25,898 nucleotides of DNA from contig CAJXBY010000015.1 in assembly GCA_913051905.1 (NCBI GenBank), positions 1-25,898 of the forward strand, given 5' to 3'. Positions within the stretch are counted from its first letter, which is position 1. Each line of letters begins with the position of its first letter. Position numbers and translations under genes: made by a program. A model generated the notes under the pieces. The model worked only from the letters and a program-made list of their open reading frames with translations, did no database searches and was not told the DNA's origin. Of this stretch, positions 1-6,417 are shown piece by piece. Origin of the DNA: an uncultured Gammaproteobacteria bacterium. GTDB lineage: Bacteria; Pseudomonadota; Gammaproteobacteria; Arenicellales; UBA868.

Positions 1-110
1 ATCAGCATGGGTGGCAGGGGCAACTGGGCATTACCCGGACCGAACAACTGTGCATGACCGCATTCCAGCAGTTCACTCCGGTCGTAGCTTTGTTGCTGAG
101 GTCTGATCAT
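1..110 (-). CDS. fabA: 3-hydroxydecanoyl-ACP dehydratase/isomerase FabA, N-terminal fragment
   Basis: The reading frame starts at ATG 110-108 and runs off the left edge after about 36 codons. The translation begins [20 protein letters not shown] and continues with [15 protein letters not shown]. This matches the N-terminus of FabA (E. coli has SYTKEDLLASGRGELFG...QLPAPNMLM). FabA dehydrates 3-hydroxydecanoyl-ACP and isomerises the trans-2 product to cis-3, starting anaerobic-type unsaturated fatty acid synthesis in the cytoplasm. The catalytic His and Asp lie outside the window. A TATAAT box lies about 40 bases upstream of the start, so the gene probably has its own promoter rather than being read from lutC, which ends 86 bases upstream. 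Identity is strong despite the short fragment because spacing and the FG...QLP...PML pattern agree. Confidence 0.85.
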   Translation of the reverse strand, partial: MIRPQQQSYDRSELLECGHAQLFGPGNAQLPLPPML

Positions 111-149
111 TTCTGCGCTTATCCCGGTTGATCGATCAGCACCACGGGA

Positions 150-155
150 ATTATA
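150..155 (-). promoter_or_regulatory. Probable -10 box of the fabA promoter
   Basis: The minus strand reads TATAAT at 155-150, a perfect sigma-70 -10 hexamer, in the 86-base gap between the lutC stop and the fabA start. Transcription would start near 143, giving a leader of about 30 bases. No good -35 hexamer is seen at 16-18 bases spacing, because that stretch is GC-rich, so the promoter may need an activator or may be weak. Confidence 0.4.
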
Positions 156-196
156 TCGCGCGGCGCCCGGGTTCCGGCGGCAGTTGCCGGGTCCAT

Positions 197-850
197 TCAA
201 CCTTCAACGATGACGACGTGGAGACGCCTCGGACCGTGCGCACCGTACTGCACTGTCTGCTCTACGTCCGCTGTCTTCGAGGGACCTGTAATCAGGTTCA
301 CCACCCGGGGGAAATCCTCCGGCATTTCGCGCAGAAGGGTCCAGACCTCTTCCTGGTGCCGGACGATCCGGCTCGCGTCCAGAAGAATGATATGGTCATC
401 CGGCAGGAAAAGATGCGATGTCGGCCGACCTTCTCCCGATAACAAGACCAAAGTGCCGGTCTCAGCGACCCCGGCAAACGCCTCACTGACGGCGACCCGG
501 TCCTCAATCGTCGCAGGCCGGCACTCGGCGGCCATATCGGTCGGCCAGCCAATCTCATCCAGTAGACTCCCCTTGCCGACCAGAATGTCAGGCGCAATCT
601 CGTAGGCCTTGAGGTGACGGAGCACCGCGGCGGGCACCTGCGTTCTATCGGGCACCCGTTCATAGGTGCCGTGGACCGCCGTGTGTTTCTCGCAGAACTT
701 GAGGAGCAGAGGCCCCTCAACACCGGGCTGAACCAACGGTTTAGAAGCCGAAACCCGATGCGACACCCAGTCCAGCTGGACCTTGTCGCGTGCCTGGTTG
801 CCCAACGCACCCCGGATTCGTCCCAGAATCGCTTCTCTTCCCTGGGTCAT
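197..850 (-). CDS. lutC: Lactate utilization protein LutC (LUD domain)
   Basis: A 217-residue LUD-domain protein of the LutC/YkgG family, a subunit of the LutABC iron-sulfur L-lactate dehydrogenase that oxidises lactate to pyruvate. The C-terminal block with [20 protein letters not shown] and RLHVVIVE is the family hallmark; the middle contains [13 protein letters not shown], also typical. The frame is open further upstream, but ATG 850-848 is chosen because it overlaps the lutB stop as ATGA and gives [16 protein letters not shown], the normal LutC N-terminus. It is the last gene of the lutABC operon. Lactate as the substrate is inferred from the family; other 2-hydroxyacids are possible. Confidence 0.9.
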   Translation of the reverse strand: MTQGREAILGRIRGALGNQARDKVQLDWVSHRVSASKPLVQPGVEGPLLLKFCEKHTAVHGTYERVPDRTQVPAAVLRHLKAYEIAPDILVGKGSLLDEIGWPTDMAAECRPATIEDRVAVSEAFAGVAETGTLVLLSGEGRPTSHLFLPDDHIILLDASRIVRHQEEVWTLLREMPEDFPRVVNLITGPSKTADVEQTVQYGAHGPRRLHVVIVEG

Positions 851-2280
851 GAATCCTGCTCCTTCCGGGATTGCCACTGATTCAGAAACGTCCGCGATTC
901 CGGCGCCGGCATCTCCCGGCCCCGTGTCCAGCCGTGAGCAGCCGGCAGCCATTTCAAGCCGCCATGCCTTCGGCCCAGCCGATTCATCAGCCAGACAGGC
1001 AATGCCATTACGCCCTGATACAACCGTGGCCGACGGGCCAGCCAGGACCAGGCTGACAGCACTGCCCGCCCGGGCAGGGGATAAAGCCGTCTGCGGTACT
1101 GTTCGACACGGTGCTGGCGGAGCAGGTCCGACAATGGGATGCGGACCGGGCAGACCTCGCTACAGCGACCGTTCAGCGTGCAGGCATTCGGCAAATCAAA
1201 GGAATTGTCGAAACCCTGGATCAGCGGCGTCAGTACCGAACCCATCGGTCCGGGATACACCCAGCCGTAAGCGTGTCCGCCGACTGCAGAGTACACCGGG
1301 CAGTGATTGAGACAGGCACCACAGCGGATACAACGCAGCATCGAGCGGTACTCGCCGGCCAGCATGGCAGAACGCCCATTGTCCACCAGCACGACATGGT
1401 ACTCCTGCGGACCCTCCTGGTCTTTTTCGCGGCGCGGCCCTGAATAAAGTGTTGTGTAAGCGGACATCTCCTGACCGGTAGCGCTGCGGCCCAGTACCCG
1501 CAACAGGACAGAGAGATCTTCCAGCGACGGTACAACTTTTTCAATGCCCGCCGTGATGATCTGAACCCTCGGCAGGCAGCTGGTCAGGTCTCCGTTACCT
1601 TCGTTGGTGACAATGACGTTGGCGCCGGTCTCGGCGACGAGGAAGTTAGCCCCGGTAATGCCGACATCGGCGCGGGCAAAAACTGAGCGCAGGACACTGC
1701 GGGCTTCGTTGACAATCGCGTCGCGACGGGTGACCCGGTCGGCATATCCGAGTTCGCGATGGTTTTGATGGAAAAGCTCGGTGATCTGCTCGCGGGTTTT
1801 ATGGATCGCCGGCGCAATGATGTGACTTGGGGTCTCGCCTGCCAGCTGAATAATGTATTCGCCGAGATCCGACTCCGCAACTTGGATACCGGCTTTTTCA
1901 AGCACCTCATTCAGCCCGATTTCCTCGGAGACCATGGACTTGCCTTTGACAACCAGGCGCGCATCCGCGTCCTGGCAGATTCGACTGATAATCGAGCAGG
2001 CCTCCTCGGCGGTTCGCGCCCAGTGGACCTGCCCGCCGTTCTGTACCGTCTGCCGCTCGTAAGCCTCGAGGTACAGGTCCAAATGGCTGAGCACATGGTC
2101 TTTGATATCCCGGGCCGCATCACACAACGCGTCGAACTCGGGCAGATCCGCAGCAGCCTCGCGACGGGCTCCGGCGAATCCACCCCCTGCCCGGCTCATG
2201 GCTTGCCGGAGCGCCGGATCAGCCAGCGCCTGGCGGGCCTGGCGCCTGAAAGCGGTGTTCACACCTGCAGCCACGTTCAC
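847..2280 (-). CDS. lutB: Iron-sulfur lactate utilization protein LutB
   Basis: A 477-residue LutB/YkgF-type protein with an N-terminal LUD domain (about residues 70-305, including VKGKSMVSEEIGLN and FLVAETGANVIVTNEGNGD) and a C-terminal ferredoxin-like region. The first cluster motif is CIRCGACLNHCP at residues 317-328. The second is C367-x5-C373-x3-C377-P, so two [4Fe-4S] clusters are expected. In the LutABC complex it passes electrons during L-lactate oxidation to pyruvate. The start is GTG 2280-2278, overlapping the lutA stop as GTGA, and its own stop overlaps lutC as ATGA, so all three are translationally coupled. Length is normal and no key cysteine is missing. Confidence 0.93.
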   Translation of the reverse strand: MNVAAGVNTAFRRQARQALADPALRQAMSRAGGGFAGARREAAADLPEFDALCDAARDIKDHVLSHLDLYLEAYERQTVQNGGQVHWARTAEEACSIISRICQDADARLVVKGKSMVSEEIGLNEVLEKAGIQVAESDLGEYIIQLAGETPSHIIAPAIHKTREQITELFHQNHRELGYADRVTRRDAIVNEARSVLRSVFARADVGITGANFLVAETGANVIVTNEGNGDLTSCLPRVQIITAGIEKVVPSLEDLSVLLRVLGRSATGQEMSAYTTLYSGPRREKDQEGPQEYHVVLVDNGRSAMLAGEYRSMLRCIRCGACLNHCPVYSAVGGHAYGWVYPGPMGSVLTPLIQGFDNSFDLPNACTLNGRCSEVCPVRIPLSDLLRQHRVEQYRRRLYPLPGRAVLSAWSWLARRPRLYQGVMALPVWLMNRLGRRHGGLKWLPAAHGWTRGREMPAPESRTFLNQWQSRKEQDS

Positions 2281-3053
2281 TGGCCCACCTCGCCGATACC
2301 GGGGCCGTCGCCCATGCCTGCCAGTATTTCCGCAACGTGCAACACCTTGACGGATTTACCCTGTCTTCTCAGTCGCCCGGCGATGTTCAACAAACAACCC
2401 AGATCACCGCCGGACAGGGTATCGGCCTCCGTACGCTCGAGATCGGCAACTTTGTTGCTCACCATGCGCACGGAAATCTCGGGATATTTGACGCTGAATG
2501 TCCCCCCAAAACCACAGCAGACATCCCGGTCCTGCAGTTCAATCACGGTCAGATCCTTGACGGACGAGAGAAGAGTACGGGGTTGATCGCGAATACCCAG
2601 TTCCCGCAGGCCGGAACAGGAATCGTGGTAGGCGCAAAGGCCTTTATAACGTGCCTCCACGGCATCAACGCCCATGACTTCAACCAGAAAGCGGGTCAAC
2701 TCCCAGGTCCTCGCCGACAGGTCACGCGATCGTGCCAACCAGCCCAGCTCATTGCGAAACAGTCGGGGGTAATGGTCAATAATCATTGCGGCACAAGATC
2801 CAGACGGCAGGACCACATAGTCAAAATCCTCGAACGCCACAATCACCTGGCGGGCAATCTCAAGACTGTTTGCTTCGTCCCCATTGTTATAGGCCGGCTG
2901 CCCACAACAACTCTGGTTTCTCGGTACATCAACCTCGCAACCGGCTTTTTCCAGAAGTTCGACCGACGCAAAACCCACCCTCGGTCGCATGATATCGACC
3001 AGGCAGGTGGCAAAGAACCCTACCCTCACTCGGCTGGGATACTCGGTCGGCAT
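2277..3053 (-). CDS. lutA: Lactate utilization protein LutA (CCG-domain iron-sulfur protein)
   Basis: A 258-residue protein of the LutA/YkgE family, related to the CCG domains of GlpC and heterodisulfide reductase HdrB. Two CCG motifs are visible: SCCGQPAYN at residues 48-56 and VCCGFGGTFSVK near residues 178-189, which probably bind an iron-sulfur cluster. It forms the lactate dehydrogenase complex with LutB and LutC. The frame extends 39 codons upstream, but ATG 3053-3051 gives MPTEYPSRVRVGFFATCLVD, the normal N-terminus, with a purine-rich GGGGAA about 7 bases upstream. It is the first gene of the operon and is divergent from the MFS gene across about 150 bases. Confidence 0.92.
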   Translation of the reverse strand: MPTEYPSRVRVGFFATCLVDIMRPRVGFASVELLEKAGCEVDVPRNQSCCGQPAYNNGDEANSLEIARQVIVAFEDFDYVVLPSGSCAAMIIDHYPRLFRNELGWLARSRDLSARTWELTRFLVEVMGVDAVEARYKGLCAYHDSCSGLRELGIRDQPRTLLSSVKDLTVIELQDRDVCCGFGGTFSVKYPEISVRMVSNKVADLERTEADTLSGGDLGCLLNIAGRLRRQGKSVKVLHVAEILAGMGDGPGIGEVGQ

Positions 3054-3204
3054 GGAAAGTTCCCCGAGACTGGCGCGTGACTGGATACTGCTGACTGTAG
3101 CATCGAAAAGACATACACGACTACGGACTTTGCTGGCATTACTGACCAGCATCCTGGCCCGCTGTATCATTCAGCCCTTTGATGGACTGACCAATCTGTT
3201 TCTG

Positions 3205-4413
3205 ATGCCGCTGCAACACGTCAGGAACCGCCCGGACCTTCTGTTGCTACTCAGCGCCGCGGCAGTTCCCTTGAGCTTTGCCACCTGGCAGGCACTGCTG
3301 AACAATTTCGCAGTCGAACGCGCTGCGTTCGGTGGTGCGGAGATGGGTATCCTGCAGAGCCTCCGCGAGATTCCAGGCCTTATGGCATTTGCCGTGGTCT
3401 TTCTGTTGTTCCTTTTCAGGGAACAAACGATCGGATATCTCTCTTTGATTCTGCTGGGAGCCGGGACGCTCATTACAGGGTGGTTTCCGTCAGTTTTAGG
3501 CCTGTATCTCACCACCGTGTTAATGTCTATAGGATTTCACTACTTCGAGACTGTTCACTCCTCACTCTGCCTGCAGTGGAGCGACAAGGACCGGACCCCT
3601 GAACTGCTGGGCCGGGTAATCGCAGTCGGATCGTTCACATCGATCGTCGTTTTCGGGTTTATCTGGCTCACTTTCAAGATCCTCAAGATGGATTTCATTC
3701 CGGTTTACGCAGCCGGTGGTGGCATCACCATTCTGATTGCGGGACTGTGCTGGTGGACTTTCCCGAAATTTCCGGTAAAAGTCAGACAGAACCGGCGCAT
3801 GGTTCTGCGCCGTCGCTACTGGCTCTACTATGCGCTGACATTTCTCTCGGGTGCGAGACGCCAGATTTTCGTTGTGTTCGCCGGATTTCTGATGGTCGAG
3901 AAATTCGGCTTCAGCGTCGCATCGATCGCTGTGCTTTTTCTGATCAATGCGGTGCTTAACATGCTGTTTGCGGCCCGTATCGGCCGAATCATCGGTAATA
4001 TCGGGGAGCGCCGCGCGCTTATATTCGAATACGTAGGTCTTGCTCTTGTCTTTACGGCATACGCTTTCGTCAACAATGCCGGCCTCGCAGCTGGACTTTT
4101 TGTCCTCGATCACTTCCTTTTTGCACTAGCGATTGCCATGAGGACCTATTTCCAGAAAATAGCCGATCCTGCAGACATTGCGGCGACTGCGGGTGTCGGT
4201 TTCACGATCAATCACATCGCCGCCGTAGTACTACCGGCTATCCTCGGATTCGTGTGGTTGGTTTCACCCGCCGCTGTGTTTCTGGTGGGCGCTGGCCTGG
4301 CTGTGCTCTCACTGGGCCTGTCTTTTAACGTGCCGTCTGACCCCGGCCCGGGTAACGAAGTCGTCCGTGGCCGCTGGGGCTCGCTGACACGCATTCGCGT
4401 GTCGCAGCAGTGA
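3205..4413 (+). CDS. MFS transporter, substrate unknown
   Basis: A membrane protein of about 402 residues with roughly 12 hydrophobic segments, split by a basic central loop (KVRQNRRMVLRRRYW) as in Major Facilitator Superfamily permeases with a 6+6 layout. The open frame begins at 2989, but the part before 3205 overlaps lutA in antisense and is not MFS-like. ATG 3205 (MPLQHVRNRPDLLLLLSAAA) gives a typical MFS length, although no strong ribosome binding site precedes it. It is transcribed divergently from lutABC, so it could import lactate or another hydroxyacid or share regulation. That is context only: it does not look like LldP/LutP, which belong to another family. The C-terminus ends in a short basic tail. 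Confidence 0.8.
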   Translation: MPLQHVRNRPDLLLLLSAAAVPLSFATWQALLNNFAVERAAFGGAEMGILQSLREIPGLMAFAVVFLLFLFREQTIGYLSLILLGAGTLITGWFPSVLGLYLTTVLMSIGFHYFETVHSSLCLQWSDKDRTPELLGRVIAVGSFTSIVVFGFIWLTFKILKMDFIPVYAAGGGITILIAGLCWWTFPKFPVKVRQNRRMVLRRRYWLYYALTFLSGARRQIFVVFAGFLMVEKFGFSVASIAVLFLINAVLNMLFAARIGRIIGNIGERRALIFEYVGLALVFTAYAFVNNAGLAAGLFVLDHFLFALAIAMRTYFQKIADPADIAATAGVGFTINHIAAVVLPAILGFVWLVSPAAVFLVGAGLAVLSLGLSFNVPSDPGPGNEVVRGRWGSLTRIRVSQQ

Positions 4414-4465
4414 GAATTGTTCAAGCGCTGTGCTAAAGACCGTCAACGCCCTGACCGCACCTGCC

Positions 4466-4489
4466 CTGGTCGCGGTCCACCGGGACCAG
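4466..4489. repeat. Inverted repeat between convergent genes, possible bidirectional terminator
   Basis: CTGGTC (4466-4471) pairs with GACCAG (4484-4489) around a 12-base loop, in the 77-base gap between the stop codons of the MFS gene and the DUF2797 gene, which point at each other. No T-run follows on either strand, so intrinsic termination is uncertain. Confidence 0.25.
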
Positions 4490-4490
4490 A

Positions 4491-5318
4491 CTACGGTAGG
4501 GTCAAGGACAGTTCATAACCACCGAACTTACGGACATTCAGTACGCCACAATCCAGAATCAGGTACTGACCACGGATGCCTTCGAGGATGCCTTCGACCC
4601 GGCTCTGCTTATCAAAATTAAGGGCTCTGACTTTCTCAGGATCCCGCAGAACCGGGTAGCTAAAGCGCATCTCACAGGCATCCTTGAGAAACCTGACTGC
4701 ATCACTCCCAAGGTCCGCGATACACCTCGCCAGGGTGTCACCCGCAGCGGTCAGAATACGATCACGCTCGGCTAAAAGGTCAAGCTCCGGCTGCCCACCC
4801 CGCAACATCCGGCGCCAGTCGGTCCTGTCATTGGCGACGCTCTTCAACGCCACTTCGAGAAGTCCTGAATGCAATCGGGTACCTACCTCGTACAGGGGCA
4901 GGGCCTGCACAGCTCCCTGATCGATCCAGCGGGTAGGTATCTGGCTCCGCCGGGTGATACCGACCTTCACTCCGGATGAATTGGCGAGATACACCACGTG
5001 CGGCTGCATACAATTCGTCTGGGCCCAATCGGGTTCTCGGCAGGTCCCCTCGGCATAGTGACAGAGCTCCGGTTTCACGATACAGGTGTCACAGGATGCA
5101 AGCTTACGAAGGCACGGAAAACAATGCCCTTGATTGAAACTCTTGCGGGTTTTACGACCGCATTCGATACAGAATATGTTCCCGGAGTACTCCAGAACCA
5201 GAGGACGGCCAAGTAACGGCGTCAACTCGACATCGGTATCCCCAATCGGCAGGCGGTAACGAACCGTTTTGGCCTGCTCGACCCGCATCTTCCGGATCAC
5301 GCCTTTAGTCGGTGGCAT
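4491..5318 (-). CDS. DUF2797 family protein, cysteine-rich, GIY-YIG-like core
   Basis: A 275-residue protein recognisable as DUF2797 (PF10977), a family without established function. After a short N-terminal beta-rich part comes a cysteine-rich block: C50-x2-C53, C66-x2-C69, C76-x2-C79, C86, C93 and C103, which probably binds one or two zinc ions. Next is VVYLANSSGVKVGITRR (about 108-124), followed by R130-W-x2-Q-G-A and a Glu in HSGLLEVALKS near 155. That spacing recalls GIY-YIG/T5orf172 nuclease domains. The C-terminal third contains RFSYPV, the GQYLILD strand and RKFGGYE, typical of the family. Start candidates are TTG 5330, ATG 5318 and ATG 5288; none has a strong ribosome binding site and 5318 is a compromise. 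No function is claimed. Confidence 0.8.
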   Translation of the reverse strand: MPPTKGVIRKMRVEQAKTVRYRLPIGDTDVELTPLLGRPLVLEYSGNIFCIECGRKTRKSFNQGHCFPCLRKLASCDTCIVKPELCHYAEGTCREPDWAQTNCMQPHVVYLANSSGVKVGITRRSQIPTRWIDQGAVQALPLYEVGTRLHSGLLEVALKSVANDRTDWRRMLRGGQPELDLLAERDRILTAAGDTLARCIADLGSDAVRFLKDACEMRFSYPVLRDPEKVRALNFDKQSRVEGILEGIRGQYLILDCGVLNVRKFGGYELSLTLP

Positions 5319-5661
5319 AAGCGGACTCAATTGTGCTCAATCTGGATTTATTTTGGTCTTGCTGCACCTGGATAACCTGCGGAATCTGGCCCAATGGGAG
5401 CGTGGCCCCCTGCCTGTCCGCAAAACGATTCTGTACGGCCAAAGGGCAGGTCATTTTTTGCGTTTGATTTTTCTTTTACGCACTTTTTTTGCACCCTGAT
5501 TTTTTGACAATCGTGACGCATTAACGGTATCGAGCGTCGCGCCGTAGCGTCGGTTTACGTTACGAAATGACTTCTTACTGGCTTCTTCCATGATGTGCAC
5601 TGGCCGTTCGCTTGAGGAATGCAGAGGCGGTTCCGGATGTGATGATTATAAGGCCCAGTGA
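5319..5661. other. 343-base gap with one possible small gene
   Basis: This interval lies between the DUF2797 start and the Crp/Fnr stop, all on the minus strand. It contains an AT-rich tract (about 5451-5510) unlike the surrounding DNA. That tract is explained by lysine codons if the 46-codon frame at 5451-5591 is real. A loose inverted repeat pairs CCTGCC (5409-5414) with GGCAGG (5445-5450) just after that frame's stop, but the 30-base loop makes it a poor terminator. No tRNA or riboswitch was recognised. Confidence 0.4.
5451..5591 (-). CDS. Possible 46-residue lysine/arginine-rich peptide
   Basis: A short frame from ATG 5591-5589 to TGA 5453-5451 encodes a peptide that starts MEEASKKSFRNVNRRYGATL and ends KKVRKRKIKRKK. 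The first half is mixed and plausible as a folded or helical segment. The last third is almost entirely basic, like small nucleic-acid- or ribosome-binding proteins. It is on the same strand as its neighbours, 70 bases after the Crp/Fnr stop. Against it: no clear ribosome binding site, heavy use of AAA where neighbouring genes also use AAG, and no family I recognise. The frame remains open upstream to about 5640, with a GTG at 5600 as an alternative start. Treat as hypothetical. Confidence 0.35.
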   Translation of the reverse strand: MEEASKKSFRNVNRRYGATLDTVNASRLSKNQGAKKVRKRKIKRKK

Positions 5662-6321
5662 CTACCAGCCCGAGGGCAGCCGCCGGTTGATCCTGATCTG
5701 GTCTCGTGACACTGTCAGATAGCCACCTTTGACAAGGTCACTCATGATCCTGCTGACCATCTCACGCGAAGCGCCGACCATGTCGGCCAGAAGCTGATGG
5801 GTGAGACGCTCGTTGATCACCCGAACTTCACCTTCAAAGACCCCCCGTTGCTCCAGTATCTCCACTATCCGACGATAGACATCATTGAGGGCGAGACTCT
5901 GCACACTGCCGGTCAACCGCCTTACGAGATGAGAGAGCGAACGGATCATCGCCCAGGACAGATCTGAATTCTCCCGGAGGAGCTCCAGAAAACGGTCCCG
6001 GCGGATCACCAGCACCGTGGTTTTCTCCATGGCAGCCACTGAAGCAGAACGGGGTTCCTCGTCCAGCAGCGCGATCTCTCCGAAACTCTCACCCGGCCCC
6101 AGTATTGTCAGGACCACTTCTTTACCGTCGTCGCTGCCCAGAAAGACTTTCACGCGGCCATTGATAACCACATACAGCGCATCTGCCGGGTCTCCATCAC
6201 TGATGATCAGTGCACCACGCCTGAATGATTCAGGGGTTGCATGCTCAGCAATCTGCTCAAGATCGTCTTCTGCAAGACCTGAGAAAAATGGCACACCCGC
6301 CAGAAGGGCACTCGTCATCAT
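5662..6321 (-). CDS. Crp/Fnr-family transcriptional regulator
   Basis: A 219-residue regulator with an N-terminal cyclic-nucleotide-binding fold (about 10-125) and a C-terminal winged helix. The phosphate-binding cassette reads GESFGEIALLDEEPRSASV (77-95), close to the consensus FGE-x-A-L-x(4)-RSA, so cNMP or a related ligand is plausible. The recognition helix region is LTHQLLADMVGASREMVSRI (173-192). There is no cysteine in the protein, so it cannot be an FNR-type iron-sulfur oxygen sensor. ATG 6321 is preferred (MMTSALLAG); the alternatives are ATG 6318 and an upstream TTG at 6330. It lies 96 bases downstream of the RACo gene, same strand, with a perfect palindrome over its leader, so self-regulation or control of the corrinoid operon is possible but unproven. 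Confidence 0.9.
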   Translation of the reverse strand: MMTSALLAGVPFFSGLAEDDLEQIAEHATPESFRRGALIISDGDPADALYVVINGRVKVFLGSDDGKEVVLTILGPGESFGEIALLDEEPRSASVAAMEKTTVLVIRRDRFLELLRENSDLSWAMIRSLSHLVRRLTGSVQSLALNDVYRRIVEILEQRGVFEGEVRVINERLTHQLLADMVGASREMVSRIMSDLVKGGYLTVSRDQIRINRRLPSGW

Positions 6322-6329
6322 TGAATCCA

Positions 6330-6341
6330 ATTACCGGTAAT
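6330..6341. promoter_or_regulatory. Perfect 12-bp palindrome upstream of the Crp/Fnr gene
   Basis: ATTACCGGTAAT at 6330-6341 is fully self-complementary and ends 8 bases upstream of the preferred start codon of the Crp/Fnr gene. Its position over the leader would suit a repressor or autoregulatory operator. It is not the classic CRP/FNR half-site pattern (TGTGA or TTGAT), so the binding protein is unknown. Confidence 0.3.
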
Positions 6342-6417
6342 GGCCTCGAAGCCCAGGGCCAGAGTAACGAGACACGCTGTCCGCCGCAACTGACGCTGCG
6401 GGTGAACGCTGCCGGGG

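Noticed and set aside
3562..4113. 183-residue minus-strand frame inside the MFS gene
   Set aside because: It is highly charged with no recognisable domain, while the plus strand gives alternating hydrophobic membrane helices.
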